Assembly: GCF_900168025.1 (NCBI RefSeq)
Contig: NZ_FUYN01000003.1
Coordinates: forward strand, 124,001-188,000
Direction of reading: 5' to 3'
Length of the DNA: 64,000 nt
From: Acetoanaerobium noterae
GTDB taxonomy: Bacteria > Bacillota > Clostridia > Peptostreptococcales > Filifactoraceae
Under the pieces are notes generated by a model, which had not been told where the DNA came from, ran no database searches, and saw only the letters and a program-made list of their open reading frames with translations. The translations under genes were made by a program, and so were the position numbers. Below, one piece after another: positions 26,682 to 34,616 of this stretch (positions are counted from its first letter, which is position 1; each line of letters begins with the position of its first letter).

Positions 26682-27794
26682 TTATGAGCTAAGCGAAATA
26701 AGAATATTCGTCCAAAGTATCATACCAACAAGAGCAAAGGGGTAAGCAGCTCCGTAGCCTAGAGTCACATCTTCAGATTCAAAGGCTTCTACTGCGCAGG
26801 CTAATCCTGGTGTACTTGTCATTCCTCCACAAATACCCCCAACTAAGTAAACAGGTTCTATTTTCAAAATGTAATAGCCCATAATATGCCCTGCTATTAC
26901 ACTTATGCTAGCTATAGCCAAGCCTATGATCAATAAAACCACCCCTGAATCCATGACTGCGTTAATAGCTGTATATCCATAATCCAGACCAACAATAGCC
27001 AAAAATCCATTTAAAGAGATATCCCTAATAACATCTAGAGCTGTATTCTCAAATTGAAGTGATTTGAAATAGCTTCCTAAAAAAAGCGCACTAATTAGCA
27101 CCCCTCCAGTTATACCTAAAGAAAAAACCATAAAGCTTGAAATTTTAATTTTAAAATTTCCAATTACAAGTCCAGTTACTACTACAAATAAAAATTTCCA
27201 AATGTGAAAAGGATATTTTATAGTAGAATCTATTGGCTTTGATTTACTTTTTAAAGCACTGGAATTTCGTTTTCCAATCCAAGATGAATAAAACATCACA
27301 ACTAGTATTCCAGGTACATAGGCAATTGAATATCCTAGCCCTATAGATGCATCTGCAAGCTTGCTTTGGCTTATCTCAAGAGCTGTTGCAAGACCTGGTG
27401 AACTAGTCAGCCCACCTTCATAGGCGCCTATAATCGAAAATGCTAAATCAGGGTATAGCTTAATAAATAAAAAAGTACAGCTTGCACCTACAGCCGTAAT
27501 AAAAAATGAAAGTATAATAAACTTTATTCCATGACTAGAAATTATAGTTCTAATGTTTTTTGAAGCCTTAAGGCCAACGGAGGCTATAAATCCAATCAAT
27601 ACAACATTGAATAGCTCATTTGGAATATTAATTTCACTTAGATTATTTTTATTTATAAAAAAGCTAATAAAAAGTCCTATAAATAAAGACATTGAGCTTC
27701 CTAGCTTAAATTTTCTAAAGCTGATATTCCCAAGAAACGAGCCCATCATCATGCAGAAAATAATCAAAAATATAGGTGAAAAAAATAAATTCAT
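26682..27794 (-). CDS. AspT/YidE-YbjL family membrane exchanger-like protein
   Basis: A 370-residue protein with ten or more hydrophobic segments in two inverted halves. Each half carries the family motif: GAYEGGLTSSPGLATALE (near 150) and GGICGGMTSTPGLACAVE (near 325), the YidE/YbjL duplication of aspartate-alanine exchangers. The usual cytoplasmic TrkA-C domains between the halves are missing, so this is the short form. Exchange of amino acids or organic anions is plausible; the substrate is unknown. It is a single-gene unit. Confidence 0.82.
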   Translation of the reverse strand: MNLFFSPIFLIIFCMMMGSFLGNISFRKFKLGSSMSLFIGLFISFFINKNNLSEINIPNELFNVVLIGFIASVGLKASKNIRTIISSHGIKFIILSFFITAVGASCTFLFIKLYPDLAFSIIGAYEGGLTSSPGLATALEISQSKLADASIGLGYSIAYVPGILVVMFYSSWIGKRNSSALKSKSKPIDSTIKYPFHIWKFLFVVVTGLVIGNFKIKISSFMVFSLGITGGVLISALFLGSYFKSLQFENTALDVIRDISLNGFLAIVGLDYGYTAINAVMDSGVVLLIIGLAIASISVIAGHIMGYYILKIEPVYLVGGICGGMTSTPGLACAVEAFESEDVTLGYGAAYPFALVGMILWTNILISLSS

Positions 27795-27899
27795 CTAATC
27801 AGCCCTTTTCATTTCATATTGGTCTACTAATATATAGTTTAATTCATATTGGAAAACTTTTGAACATATTAATAATTAATAGAATAATTTTATTAGTTT

Positions 27900-27938
27900 T
27901 AAAACTATACCAAAAAGATATAGTTTTTTTATTTTTTT
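27900..27938 (+). terminator. plus-strand terminator-like hairpin just before the HcpR-type box
   Basis: AAAACTATA pairs with TATAGTTTT and is followed by TTTATTTTTTT. No plus-strand gene lies upstream, so it may insulate the next promoter. Confidence 0.6.
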
Positions 27939-27953
27939 GTAACATATGTTACA
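27938..27953. promoter_or_regulatory. perfect palindrome TGTAACATATGTTACA, candidate HcpR/CRP-FNR operator
   Basis: This 16-base perfect palindrome contains GTAAC-N4-GTTAC, the site I recall for HcpR of clostridia, the regulator of hcp and nitrosative-stress genes. TATGAT at 27974-27979 is a fitting -10, which places the palindrome over or near the -35 as for an activator. Regulator identity is inferred. Confidence 0.65.
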
Positions 27954-28085
27954 TACCCTAGTGAAATAATCGGGTATGATTAGAACATAAGATTTAGGGC
28001 ATCAATCATAAAAAATAATTGTACCTAATTTCAGATATAATATTTATAAATCTGAAAATGAATGTAATTTAAAGGAGGAACTACG

Positions 28086-28778
28086 ATGCCACAAGTAGCA
28101 TATGGAAATTTACAAAAAATAAAAAATGGAAAAAGACTTTATAGTATTACTCCCCGTATTCCTGGCGGTTTTGTAAGTGCAACAAATTTAGAAAAATTTG
28201 CTGAAGTTGCAAGAAAATACAAATGCTCTATCAAGCTAACCTCTGGTCAAAGAATAATGCTAATAGGATTGAAAGAAGAAGATGTTGCAAAAGCATATGA
28301 GGATTTAGGACTTGAGCCAGCAGTAAAAAGTCAATATTCAGTTAAAAATGTAGAAATTTGTCCAGGAGAAATTTGCAAAAGAAGTCGTCAAAATTCTTTA
28401 GCCTTAGGCCTAAGATTAGAAAGAAGATTTTATGGCGCCCCTGCTCCAAACAGAACAAAGATTGGCGTAGTTGGATGTCTTAATGCTTGTACTAGTGTTC
28501 ATGCAAAAGACATCGGAGTTCTTGCTAATGAAGAAGGGTTCATTGTTATAGCTGGAGGAAGCGCAGGTTATCACCCTAGACTTTCTGATAAAATCGCAGA
28601 GAATCTAACTGCTGATGAAGCATATATGATGGTTGAAGCTGTATATGATTACTACTGCGAGATTGCACCTATGGGTGAAAAGCTAGGTAATACAATAGAC
28701 AGAGTAGGATTAGACAAATTTATCGAAGATGTAAAAAAAATATATGAGAAAAAGAAAATTGGAGGACAAAATGAGTAG
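28086..28778 (+). CDS. small siroheme/[4Fe-4S] nitrite/sulfite reductase-like protein
   Basis: A 230-residue protein with one ferredoxin-like half (residues 1-75, RIPGGFVSATNLEKFAEVA, SGQRIMLIG) and one catalytic half (80-220). That is about half of a full NirB or CysI, like the small assimilatory-type sulfite reductases of anaerobes. The cluster ligands are CPGEICK and GCLNACTS (CX3C); the first pair is CX4C where CX5C is usual. GGSAGYHPRLSD is typical of the siroheme pocket. It reduces nitrite or sulfite with ferredoxin (inference). AAAGGAGG precedes the ATG. First of three genes behind the HcpR-like box, which favours a nitrogen-oxide role. Confidence 0.82.
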   Translation: MPQVAYGNLQKIKNGKRLYSITPRIPGGFVSATNLEKFAEVARKYKCSIKLTSGQRIMLIGLKEEDVAKAYEDLGLEPAVKSQYSVKNVEICPGEICKRSRQNSLALGLRLERRFYGAPAPNRTKIGVVGCLNACTSVHAKDIGVLANEEGFIVIAGGSAGYHPRLSDKIAENLTADEAYMMVEAVYDYYCEIAPMGEKLGNTIDRVGLDKFIEDVKKIYEKKKIGGQNE

Positions 28779-29412
28779 ATTTTTAGGACCGATACATCAC
28801 TGGTTACATTCAAAAATTTTATTACAGGAAAGAATAGAGACATCAGTTGAAGCAAGATTATTAGAATCAGGTATTGACCTTGGTAGTATTAAGCACTGGG
28901 ACGAGGAATATGGTCCTGCTAATCCAGACGAGCAGTTAGAGGGAGCTATCGACACTCAAAACATTCATGGATGGCTTCAAAAAAGAATTCAAATGGCTGA
29001 AACTAGATTTGCCGGAAAAATAACTGAGTTAAAAGCTCTTCATGGCGATAAAGTAGTTGAAATTGCTAGCTCAGTATACGAAAACTATGCAAATACTATA
29101 GCAATTCAGCTTAATGAAAATGAAATGTGGGATGGTAATCTTGATTCTGCTCACAAGCTACTTCACAATCAAATTTTAGAAGGAATGCCTTGTGATCAAG
29201 CTGGAGCGATTACTTTAAACGAACAAGATATGCTAGAGTGGAAAAGTGATAGATGCCTTCACAAAGCATACTGGGAGCAAGTAAGTGGAGATGCTAAAGA
29301 CCATCACCAAATGAGAGATGCTTTTAATAGAGCTTTCTTCGAAACTCTTGGCAATTTGAAATATGGCAGAGTAGTAGAATCTGGTGTAACTTACTATCAA
29401 ATCAACCGTTAA
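28771..29412 (+). CDS. unrecognised soluble protein cotranscribed with the siroheme reductase
   Basis: A 213-residue, mostly helical, acidic protein. I place the start at 28771 (GGAGG four bases upstream), overlapping the previous stop by eight bases, so it is translationally coupled. I do not recognise the family. Visible features are a His-rich beginning (GPIHHWLHSK), two cysteines (EGMPCDQAG near 137, SDRCLHKAYW near 158) and DAKDHHQMRDAF near 175, which could bind metal or heme. It has no signal peptide or membrane segment. Context suggests a partner or accessory factor of the reductase. Confidence 0.7.
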   Translation: MSRFLGPIHHWLHSKILLQERIETSVEARLLESGIDLGSIKHWDEEYGPANPDEQLEGAIDTQNIHGWLQKRIQMAETRFAGKITELKALHGDKVVEIASSVYENYANTIAIQLNENEMWDGNLDSAHKLLHNQILEGMPCDQAGAITLNEQDMLEWKSDRCLHKAYWEQVSGDAKDHHQMRDAFNRAFFETLGNLKYGRVVESGVTYYQINR

Positions 29413-29485
29413 GTAAACAAGTGTATACAAATAACTTTGATAACATATTAAATTAAAACATATATTAATAATGGAGGAATGTAAA

Positions 29486-29668
29486 ATGATAACTAAAGAA
29501 ATGATTATAGCAGATATTATTAAAGACAACCCTAAGGCAGCAGAGATATTAATGGCAAATGGTATGGGATGCTTGGGATGCCCGTCAGCACAAAGCGAGC
29601 CTCTATCAATGGCAGCTGATATCCACGGACTAAATTTAGAAAAGCTTTTAGCTGAACTTAATGCATAA
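29486..29668 (+). CDS. DUF1858 small redox-disulfide protein
   Basis: A 60-residue protein: ITKEMIIADIIKDNPKAAEI, then NGMGCLGCPSAQSEPLSMAA and a helical end (LNLEKLLAELNA). It is a DUF1858 protein with a CxxC motif, the type often found with hybrid cluster protein genes and predicted to do disulfide redox chemistry. The start at 29486 follows GGAGG. It is third in the operon behind the HcpR-like palindrome, 73 bases after the second gene, and is followed by a terminator. The association strengthens the nitrosative or redox stress reading. Confidence 0.85.
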   Translation: MITKEMIIADIIKDNPKAAEILMANGMGCLGCPSAQSEPLSMAADIHGLNLEKLLAELNA

Positions 29669-29730
29669 GAAAAGTCTCACCCATTAGAGCAATAAATATT
29701 GATAATCCCCCCCCCTAGAATTGTTGTATA

Positions 29731-29783
29731 AAAAAAGCCTAGAGTATCCAGCTTAAATAAGCATGGTCTACTCTAGGTTTTTT
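29731..29783. terminator. bidirectional terminator after the DUF1858 gene
   Basis: AAAAAAGCCTAGAGTA pairs with TACTCTAGGTTTTTT around a loop of about 20 bases that itself can pair (AGCTT/AAGC). Confidence 0.85.
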
Positions 29784-29815
29784 ATTATTACTTAAAATAG
29801 AATTTATTATTTTAA

Positions 29816-31762
29816 TTAAACCATTTCTTCCGATGTAAATATCTTGAACCCATCCTTGCCGTTATCTTTGATTTCGTACATGGCTAAGTCAGATTTTTTA
29901 ATCAGCTCATTATAAGATAGAGCGTCCTTTGGAAATCTGCTTACCCCTATGCTTGAAGTAAGGCTGTAGGACTGCCCATCAATTGTAAATGGAGCTGCTA
30001 TAATTTTGGATAGATTATTTACTTTTTCTTTTATTTGGTTATCTGAATCTATGTCCATAAATATAAAAGCAAATTCATCTCCACCTATTCTAGCTGCAAA
30101 ATCATCATTCTCTGCTAATCCGCTTATCCTATCCGCCATTGCTTTGAGCAATTTGTCTCCTACATCATGACCAGCAGTGTCATTGATTTCTTTAAATCCA
30201 TCTAAATCGATAAAGCACATAATAAAATGTCTATCCATTTCTTTAATCAAAGCCTCAACTCTCTCCTTGAGGCAAAGTCTGTTTGGCAAGTCAGTCAAAT
30301 TATCGTGATAAGCAAGATATTTAGCTTTATCTTCTGATTCTCTAATTCTTGTAATGTCATTAGCAAAAATAATTATCTCTTGAATATGCTCGTCAGAAAT
30401 ATCTGCTATAAGCTGAACTTTATTTTCATATACTTTTTTATTAAAGCTATGTTCAAAGATATACTCCCTATTTTTGCATGCCTGTGATATCCCTTCTACT
30501 GCCAGCTTGTAATAATCCTTTGGAAGAACCTCTTCAAGAAGCTTGTCATGGGCAGAGGAAGCATCTATCCCTAGCTCTGATAAAGCTTTTCCTTCACAGT
30601 GCTTTACAATTATATTGTCTCTATTTTTTACCAGTCTTAAAATTATACTCGGAAGTATCTGTACAGTGTGTCTATATTCATTGGCAATTTTTAGCCGTTT
30701 TCTCTCTAGCTTAAGAAGCTCACTATAGCTTTTAGTATAGGAAAAAACCATAAAAAATCCTGTTATGCATATAAGCAGAAGTCCGCCTAAGATAATCCAA
30801 ATCATTCTTCTTTTTAGATATTCCTTGTCTGAATCGTCTATTAAAAAAATTATTGCTTGGTCGTTTCTTAGTTTTTTATAAATCTTAGTATATTCCTTGC
30901 CTTCAATAGTGACTGATTTTTTAATACTCGAATTTAGCCCCATTGAATTTATCTTATTCAGATAATAGGTATCATGAGCAGTAAAAGCTGAATAAGCTCC
31001 ATATTCTACAGTAAAATCCTGCAAATGAGCTCTTTTTTCTTCAGTAAATCTATCATTCCATGCCTCGACATTTATAACAGCTATTTCATGGATAAACTCA
31101 CTTTCATCTAAAATATTTTTTAGTAAAGCATTCGGATCGTTTTTCTTCACTAGGCCAAAAGCATTCATATCATCTACGTATAAATTAAGCAGATATGGCT
31201 GATTTTCAAGCTTATAATAAGTAAAGATATAGTACCCATCTTGACCATAAGCAAGAGACCTCGGCCCTGCCCAGAACCTACCCTTAGATATGCCTTTTCC
31301 TACAGTTACCTCTTTGTCGTCCAAAAGCTGAGAAAATGCATCATACCAAAAACCCCAATCTTTAGTAGAAAGCCCTATCTCATGCTCTGCTGTAGATGTT
31401 TCAATTATAATATCGTCTTCTAATTTTCTAAAAAGCGCTACCTCTGATAATTTGTATCTAGACTTTATCTCTTCTAAAAAATTAACGTCTATTGTAGATA
31501 GCTCAACACCACTTAGGTCTTCTTCAACCTGATAAGTGACATTTTCTAAAATTTCAACTAAATAATTTTGAATTAAATCCTCTGCGCTTACTGAATTTTC
31601 TATAGAGTTCATTATAAATCCTGACAGCTGCTGTATATCATCATCCTGCTGATTCGTAATCATATAGTCAAAGGTTTTTATAGTAAGAACAATTATAAGC
31701 ATTATAAATACAGTCATTATAACTAAAATATTATCTCTAAACTGGTCTTTAAATCTTTTCAT
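29816..31762 (-). CDS. membrane-anchored sensor diguanylate cyclase (extracellular domain-PAS-GGDEF)
   Basis: A 648-residue protein. A membrane segment near 12-30 precedes an extracellular sensing domain of about 280 residues of the CHASE4/Cache kind (DWGFWYDAFSQLLDD), a second membrane segment near 320-342, a PAS-like region (350-460) and a GGDEF domain. The active site RIGGDEFAF is intact; the inhibitory RxxD is replaced by ENDD, so feedback inhibition is unlikely. It makes c-di-GMP from GTP. The ATG at 31762 has GGGAG upstream. It follows a small exported protein by 12 bases, a likely partner. Confidence 0.9.
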   Translation of the reverse strand: MKRFKDQFRDNILVIMTVFIMLIIVLTIKTFDYMITNQQDDDIQQLSGFIMNSIENSVSAEDLIQNYLVEILENVTYQVEEDLSGVELSTIDVNFLEEIKSRYKLSEVALFRKLEDDIIIETSTAEHEIGLSTKDWGFWYDAFSQLLDDKEVTVGKGISKGRFWAGPRSLAYGQDGYYIFTYYKLENQPYLLNLYVDDMNAFGLVKKNDPNALLKNILDESEFIHEIAVINVEAWNDRFTEEKRAHLQDFTVEYGAYSAFTAHDTYYLNKINSMGLNSSIKKSVTIEGKEYTKIYKKLRNDQAIIFLIDDSDKEYLKRRMIWIILGGLLLICITGFFMVFSYTKSYSELLKLERKRLKIANEYRHTVQILPSIILRLVKNRDNIIVKHCEGKALSELGIDASSAHDKLLEEVLPKDYYKLAVEGISQACKNREYIFEHSFNKKVYENKVQLIADISDEHIQEIIIFANDITRIRESEDKAKYLAYHDNLTDLPNRLCLKERVEALIKEMDRHFIMCFIDLDGFKEINDTAGHDVGDKLLKAMADRISGLAENDDFAARIGGDEFAFIFMDIDSDNQIKEKVNNLSKIIAAPFTIDGQSYSLTSSIGVSRFPKDALSYNELIKKSDLAMYEIKDNGKDGFKIFTSEEMV

Positions 31763-31774
31763 AGACAACTCCCT

Positions 31775-32185
31775 CTAGAAGTTTTCCTTATCTTCCCTAA
31801 TTTTCACTATACTAGATATAATAAGACTTTCTATATTTTGATTTTCTGTCAGTCTAACAGTAATATAAAAAATTCCATTTCCAATTTTTTCGTCCTTATT
31901 TTTAGCTTTTCCAAGTATATATACATTATTCTCGTCATCTGGCATATATCCAGATATTTCTATATCAGTATATCCCTGAGCAGTAATAGTTTCCTTGAAC
32001 TCTGTTAATTTATCTGCATCAGAAGTAGATAAAACCTCTATATCTGGCTGCTGTGAGTTCATAAGGGTTCTTACTGAATCTATAATCTGAGCATCAATCT
32101 TACTGCTTTCATAATTAACTTTAAGTCCAACTATTATTAAAATCGCAATGACTATAACAACTAGAGATTTGTATACTTTTTTCAT
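31775..32185 (-). CDS. small membrane-anchored protein upstream of a diguanylate cyclase
   Basis: A 136-residue protein, start taken at 32185 (KKVYKSLVVIVIAILIIVGL is an uncleaved signal anchor). The outer part is a small alpha/beta domain (LNSQQP-type linker, TEFKETITAQGYTDIEISGY, NGIFYITVRLTENQNIES). I do not recognise the family. It ends 12 bases before the GGDEF gene and may supply its extracytoplasmic signal (inference). Confidence 0.65.
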   Translation of the reverse strand: MKKVYKSLVVIVIAILIIVGLKVNYESSKIDAQIIDSVRTLMNSQQPDIEVLSTSDADKLTEFKETITAQGYTDIEISGYMPDDENNVYILGKAKNKDEKIGNGIFYITVRLTENQNIESLIISSIVKIREDKENF

Positions 32186-32350
32186 ATACTTCACATCCCT
32201 CAATTAAATTTAATTAATTATAGCTATTAACTATAAATTTATCCACTAAAATATGTGAAAAAATATAAATTTTATTAGGATAAAAGCAATATTTAATATT
32301 ATAATATATCGTAGATTCTAAAAATATAAAATCAAACTAAGGATGATACT

Positions 32351-32875
32351 ATGAATAATCAAACAAAAAACAACGAAATCACAATTATCGGACTAAGCAT
32401 TGCTATAATTATAGGAGGTGGTATGGCTATTTATATGATTGCAGCTGTATTTCCTCTGCCAGGACTAAAATATATCTTTGTAGCACCTTTTGTTTCTACT
32501 ATATTTTATGTAGTCCAGCACAAGCTCAAAGGGAAATATATTCTACCTAAAATAGGGACTGTTTTTGGATTAGTTATGAGTGTTATCAATATGTATATGG
32601 GCTTGGCAATCTTAATTACAACCTTCTTAGCCTATATCAGTTCATTTTATTTAAAATCTGAGAGCAAAAGAATATTTTGGAGCAGTGCATTTTTCTCTGG
32701 CTATACTGGTCTGATTGCAATTCTTGTTTCAAAATATTTAATAGGAGGAGTATTTTTAGAAATACCAAATTCTATGATAGCTCTAAATTCTATTTTAGGA
32801 CTAATATTTGGTATACTTGGCAACAACCTTGCTAAAACTGTTGTCAATAGAGTGAGTAAAGACTCAAGATACTAA
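32351..32875 (+). CDS. polytopic membrane protein, ECF S-component-like
   Basis: A 174-residue hydrophobic protein with five or six membrane segments and a weakly charged N-terminus (MNNQTKNNEITIIG). Its size, the IIGGGMAIYMIAAVFPLPG start and the ALNSILGLIFGILGNNLAK end resemble substrate-binding S components of ECF vitamin transporters of the MptD type. The signal is weak and no energising module is near. It is monocistronic, with GGATGAT upstream of the ATG. Confidence 0.5.
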   Translation: MNNQTKNNEITIIGLSIAIIIGGGMAIYMIAAVFPLPGLKYIFVAPFVSTIFYVVQHKLKGKYILPKIGTVFGLVMSVINMYMGLAILITTFLAYISSFYLKSESKRIFWSSAFFSGYTGLIAILVSKYLIGGVFLEIPNSMIALNSILGLIFGILGNNLAKTVVNRVSKDSRY

Positions 32876-32912
32876 AATTAACTAACTACATTACAAAAGA
32901 ACTTTTTCCATT

Positions 32913-32948
32913 AAATAAATCTATACTGCTAAATAAATCTATACTGCT
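32913..32948. repeat. tandem 18-base direct repeat
   Basis: AAATAAATCTATACTGCT occurs twice head to tail (32913-32930, 32931-32948) in the 3' flank of the membrane-protein gene. It is probably a small slippage duplication. Confidence 0.8.
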
Positions 32949-32974
32949 CATTTATTTCAATAACTTTATATATC

Positions 32975-33045
32975 AAAAAACTTCTAGATTATTAAAATGT
33001 CCTTAGACTAGGTTTCATTTTATATTATCTAGAAGTTTTTTATTT
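32975..33045. terminator. bidirectional terminator between two convergent genes
   Basis: AAAAAACTTCTAGAT pairs perfectly with ATCTAGAAGTTTTTT across a loop of about 38 bases that can fold further. Confidence 0.75.
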
Positions 33046-33055
33046 TAAATATTAA

Positions 33056-34012
33056 CTAATTTTCAACTGTATCTACTACTATATATGGCTGAAGCTGGTA
33101 AGGCTTTGGTGCTACCTTTCTATCTTGCCACATATAAAACCATCTCTCTAGTGGATAGAAATAATATCCATCTTGCCAGTGGTCAGATGTATCATAAGGA
33201 TCTGCAAAAACTAAAACATCATCCCCTATACTAGGTGTTCCATTGTTGTCATAGCCTATTATTGCTTGCCAATGTCCATCCCAGTCTCCCCACTCAACCA
33301 TGATAGGACGTCCTTCTTTTAAATGGCCTGTCAGCCATTTTACAAAATATGAATCCTTTGCATCTTCAACCCAAGCCTCAGTAGTATCGCTGTTTTCAGA
33401 TGCATAAAGACTAGAGCTTGAAAATGTAGGTTTTATGTTCCCAAAATCAGCTGTACTTAAACCATCATTTTCAGATGTCAAATCTTCAGCCTTAGGATTA
33501 GCTATGTAGCTTGTTTCTAAAACCTTTAAATCCTTTTGAGTACTGAAAAAGTCATATAACTGCTTTACATTCGTTCCATACTCAAAAAAGTTATTTGCTG
33601 AGCCAGGCTTAGCTCCCTCTACGTCCTTATCAACAGAAGAACCCATCATCTCTGCTAATTGCATTTCAGTAAACCCTTTTATTCCTAAATTCTCTAATAC
33701 CATAAGAGCTGTCACGTTTCCACAAGACCATTCTGTAGTTTGTTGCATTGTTTTAAATTTTGGTATTATAGTAATCTGGTCATCAGATACCATGTTATAA
33801 AAATCAGGAGCTTTATAAAACTTAGAATTCAAATTATCTCCTGCATTATTATAAGCATCAGCCCCTGCATATTCGTTGTAATCCAATCCTTTAATCATTT
33901 CTGGCTTGCTTTGAATTGCATCCTTTATAGTATTGTCATCTGCAAATGAAGGTACAATACTTCCCCCAACTACTAGAGCAGTCAGCGCAAAAGCAAAAAT
34001 CTGTTTTTTCAT
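33056..34012 (-). CDS. secreted C39-like cysteine peptidase
   Basis: A 318-residue exported protein, start at the ATG at 34012 (GGGAGGAGAGG upstream; the open frame begins one TTG earlier). The signal peptide KKQIFAFALTALVVGGS is cleaved after SFA. The catalytic cysteine is in TEWSCGNVTALMVLENLG (near 97), the histidine in DGHWQAIIGYD (near 250) and the aspartate in FADPYDTSD (near 270), the papain-like order of C39 bacteriocin-processing peptidases. About 130 residues separate Cys and His, more than usual. There is no ABC transporter fusion, so it acts outside the cell. The target is unknown. Confidence 0.85.
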   Translation of the reverse strand: MKKQIFAFALTALVVGGSIVPSFADDNTIKDAIQSKPEMIKGLDYNEYAGADAYNNAGDNLNSKFYKAPDFYNMVSDDQITIIPKFKTMQQTTEWSCGNVTALMVLENLGIKGFTEMQLAEMMGSSVDKDVEGAKPGSANNFFEYGTNVKQLYDFFSTQKDLKVLETSYIANPKAEDLTSENDGLSTADFGNIKPTFSSSSLYASENSDTTEAWVEDAKDSYFVKWLTGHLKEGRPIMVEWGDWDGHWQAIIGYDNNGTPSIGDDVLVFADPYDTSDHWQDGYYFYPLERWFYMWQDRKVAPKPYQLQPYIVVDTVEN

Positions 34013-34124
34013 CAAAACCTCTCCTCCCTAATTTAAAATTTAGTAACTTTTTTAATTATATCAAACCCAAATCAAATTACAATAAAATAATTAGTCTTGC
34101 AAAATTATACTGTATTCTATTTTA

Positions 34125-34604
34125 TTATTCTAAGATTTTCTTCCACTCTGATAAAAGCTTATCGAAGGAATATCCAGCATTTGCTGGGCTAGTTGAAGGA
34201 AGCTTAGTTATTTCTAGCTGTGTTTTAGGATAAAGATATTTATTATAAAGCTCAAAAGCCTTTCCACCATTGGCATATACCTTTATAATGTTTGCCCTAC
34301 TAAGTATCTGTGATATATCTACTGGAACTACATTTGAAATTGAGCTATCACTTGAACCAACAATATCACAGGATTCAATAACATCCCATAGAGCAATTTT
34401 GTGTTTTTTTAGCATGACAATTTTATCCTTAGTATCCTTTGGAGTAGATTCATTTAGCAACTGTGCCATCAGCTTCCAAAATCTATTTTGAGGATTTGCG
34501 TAAAAAAAGCTTTCTTGTCTTGATTTAACAGATGGAAAACTTCCTAAAATCAAAATTTCTGAGTTTTCATCAAATACAGGAGGAAATTCGTGACTTGCTC
34601 TCAT
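34125..34604 (-). CDS. DNA-deoxyinosine glycosylase, UDG superfamily
   Basis: A 159-residue hypoxanthine-DNA glycosylase. HEFPPVFDENSEILILGSFP with the following SVKSRQESFFYANPQNRFWK is the family active-site loop, and the C-terminal PSTSPAN corresponds to the minor-groove loop of uracil-DNA glycosylases. It removes deaminated adenine from DNA in the cytoplasm. It starts 12 bases after the PLP/GNAT gene and is last in a five-gene operon with a drug-exporter-like ABC pair. Confidence 0.9.
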   Translation of the reverse strand: MRASHEFPPVFDENSEILILGSFPSVKSRQESFFYANPQNRFWKLMAQLLNESTPKDTKDKIVMLKKHKIALWDVIESCDIVGSSDSSISNVVPVDISQILSRANIIKVYANGGKAFELYNKYLYPKTQLEITKLPSTSPANAGYSFDKLLSEWKKILE

Positions 34605-34616
34605 TTATTTCACCTT

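Noticed and set aside
27776-27961. Plus-strand 61-codon frame before the siroheme-reductase operon
   Set aside because: Overlaps the transporter start, a terminator-like hairpin and the palindrome; no family resemblance.
29707-29715. Run of nine C in an AT-rich intergenic region
   Set aside because: It is intergenic, between a stop codon and a terminator, so phase variation of a gene is unlikely; could also be a sequencing or assembly artefact.
32913-32948. Start of a CRISPR or larger repeat array
   Set aside because: Only two head-to-tail copies without spacers; best explained by slippage.
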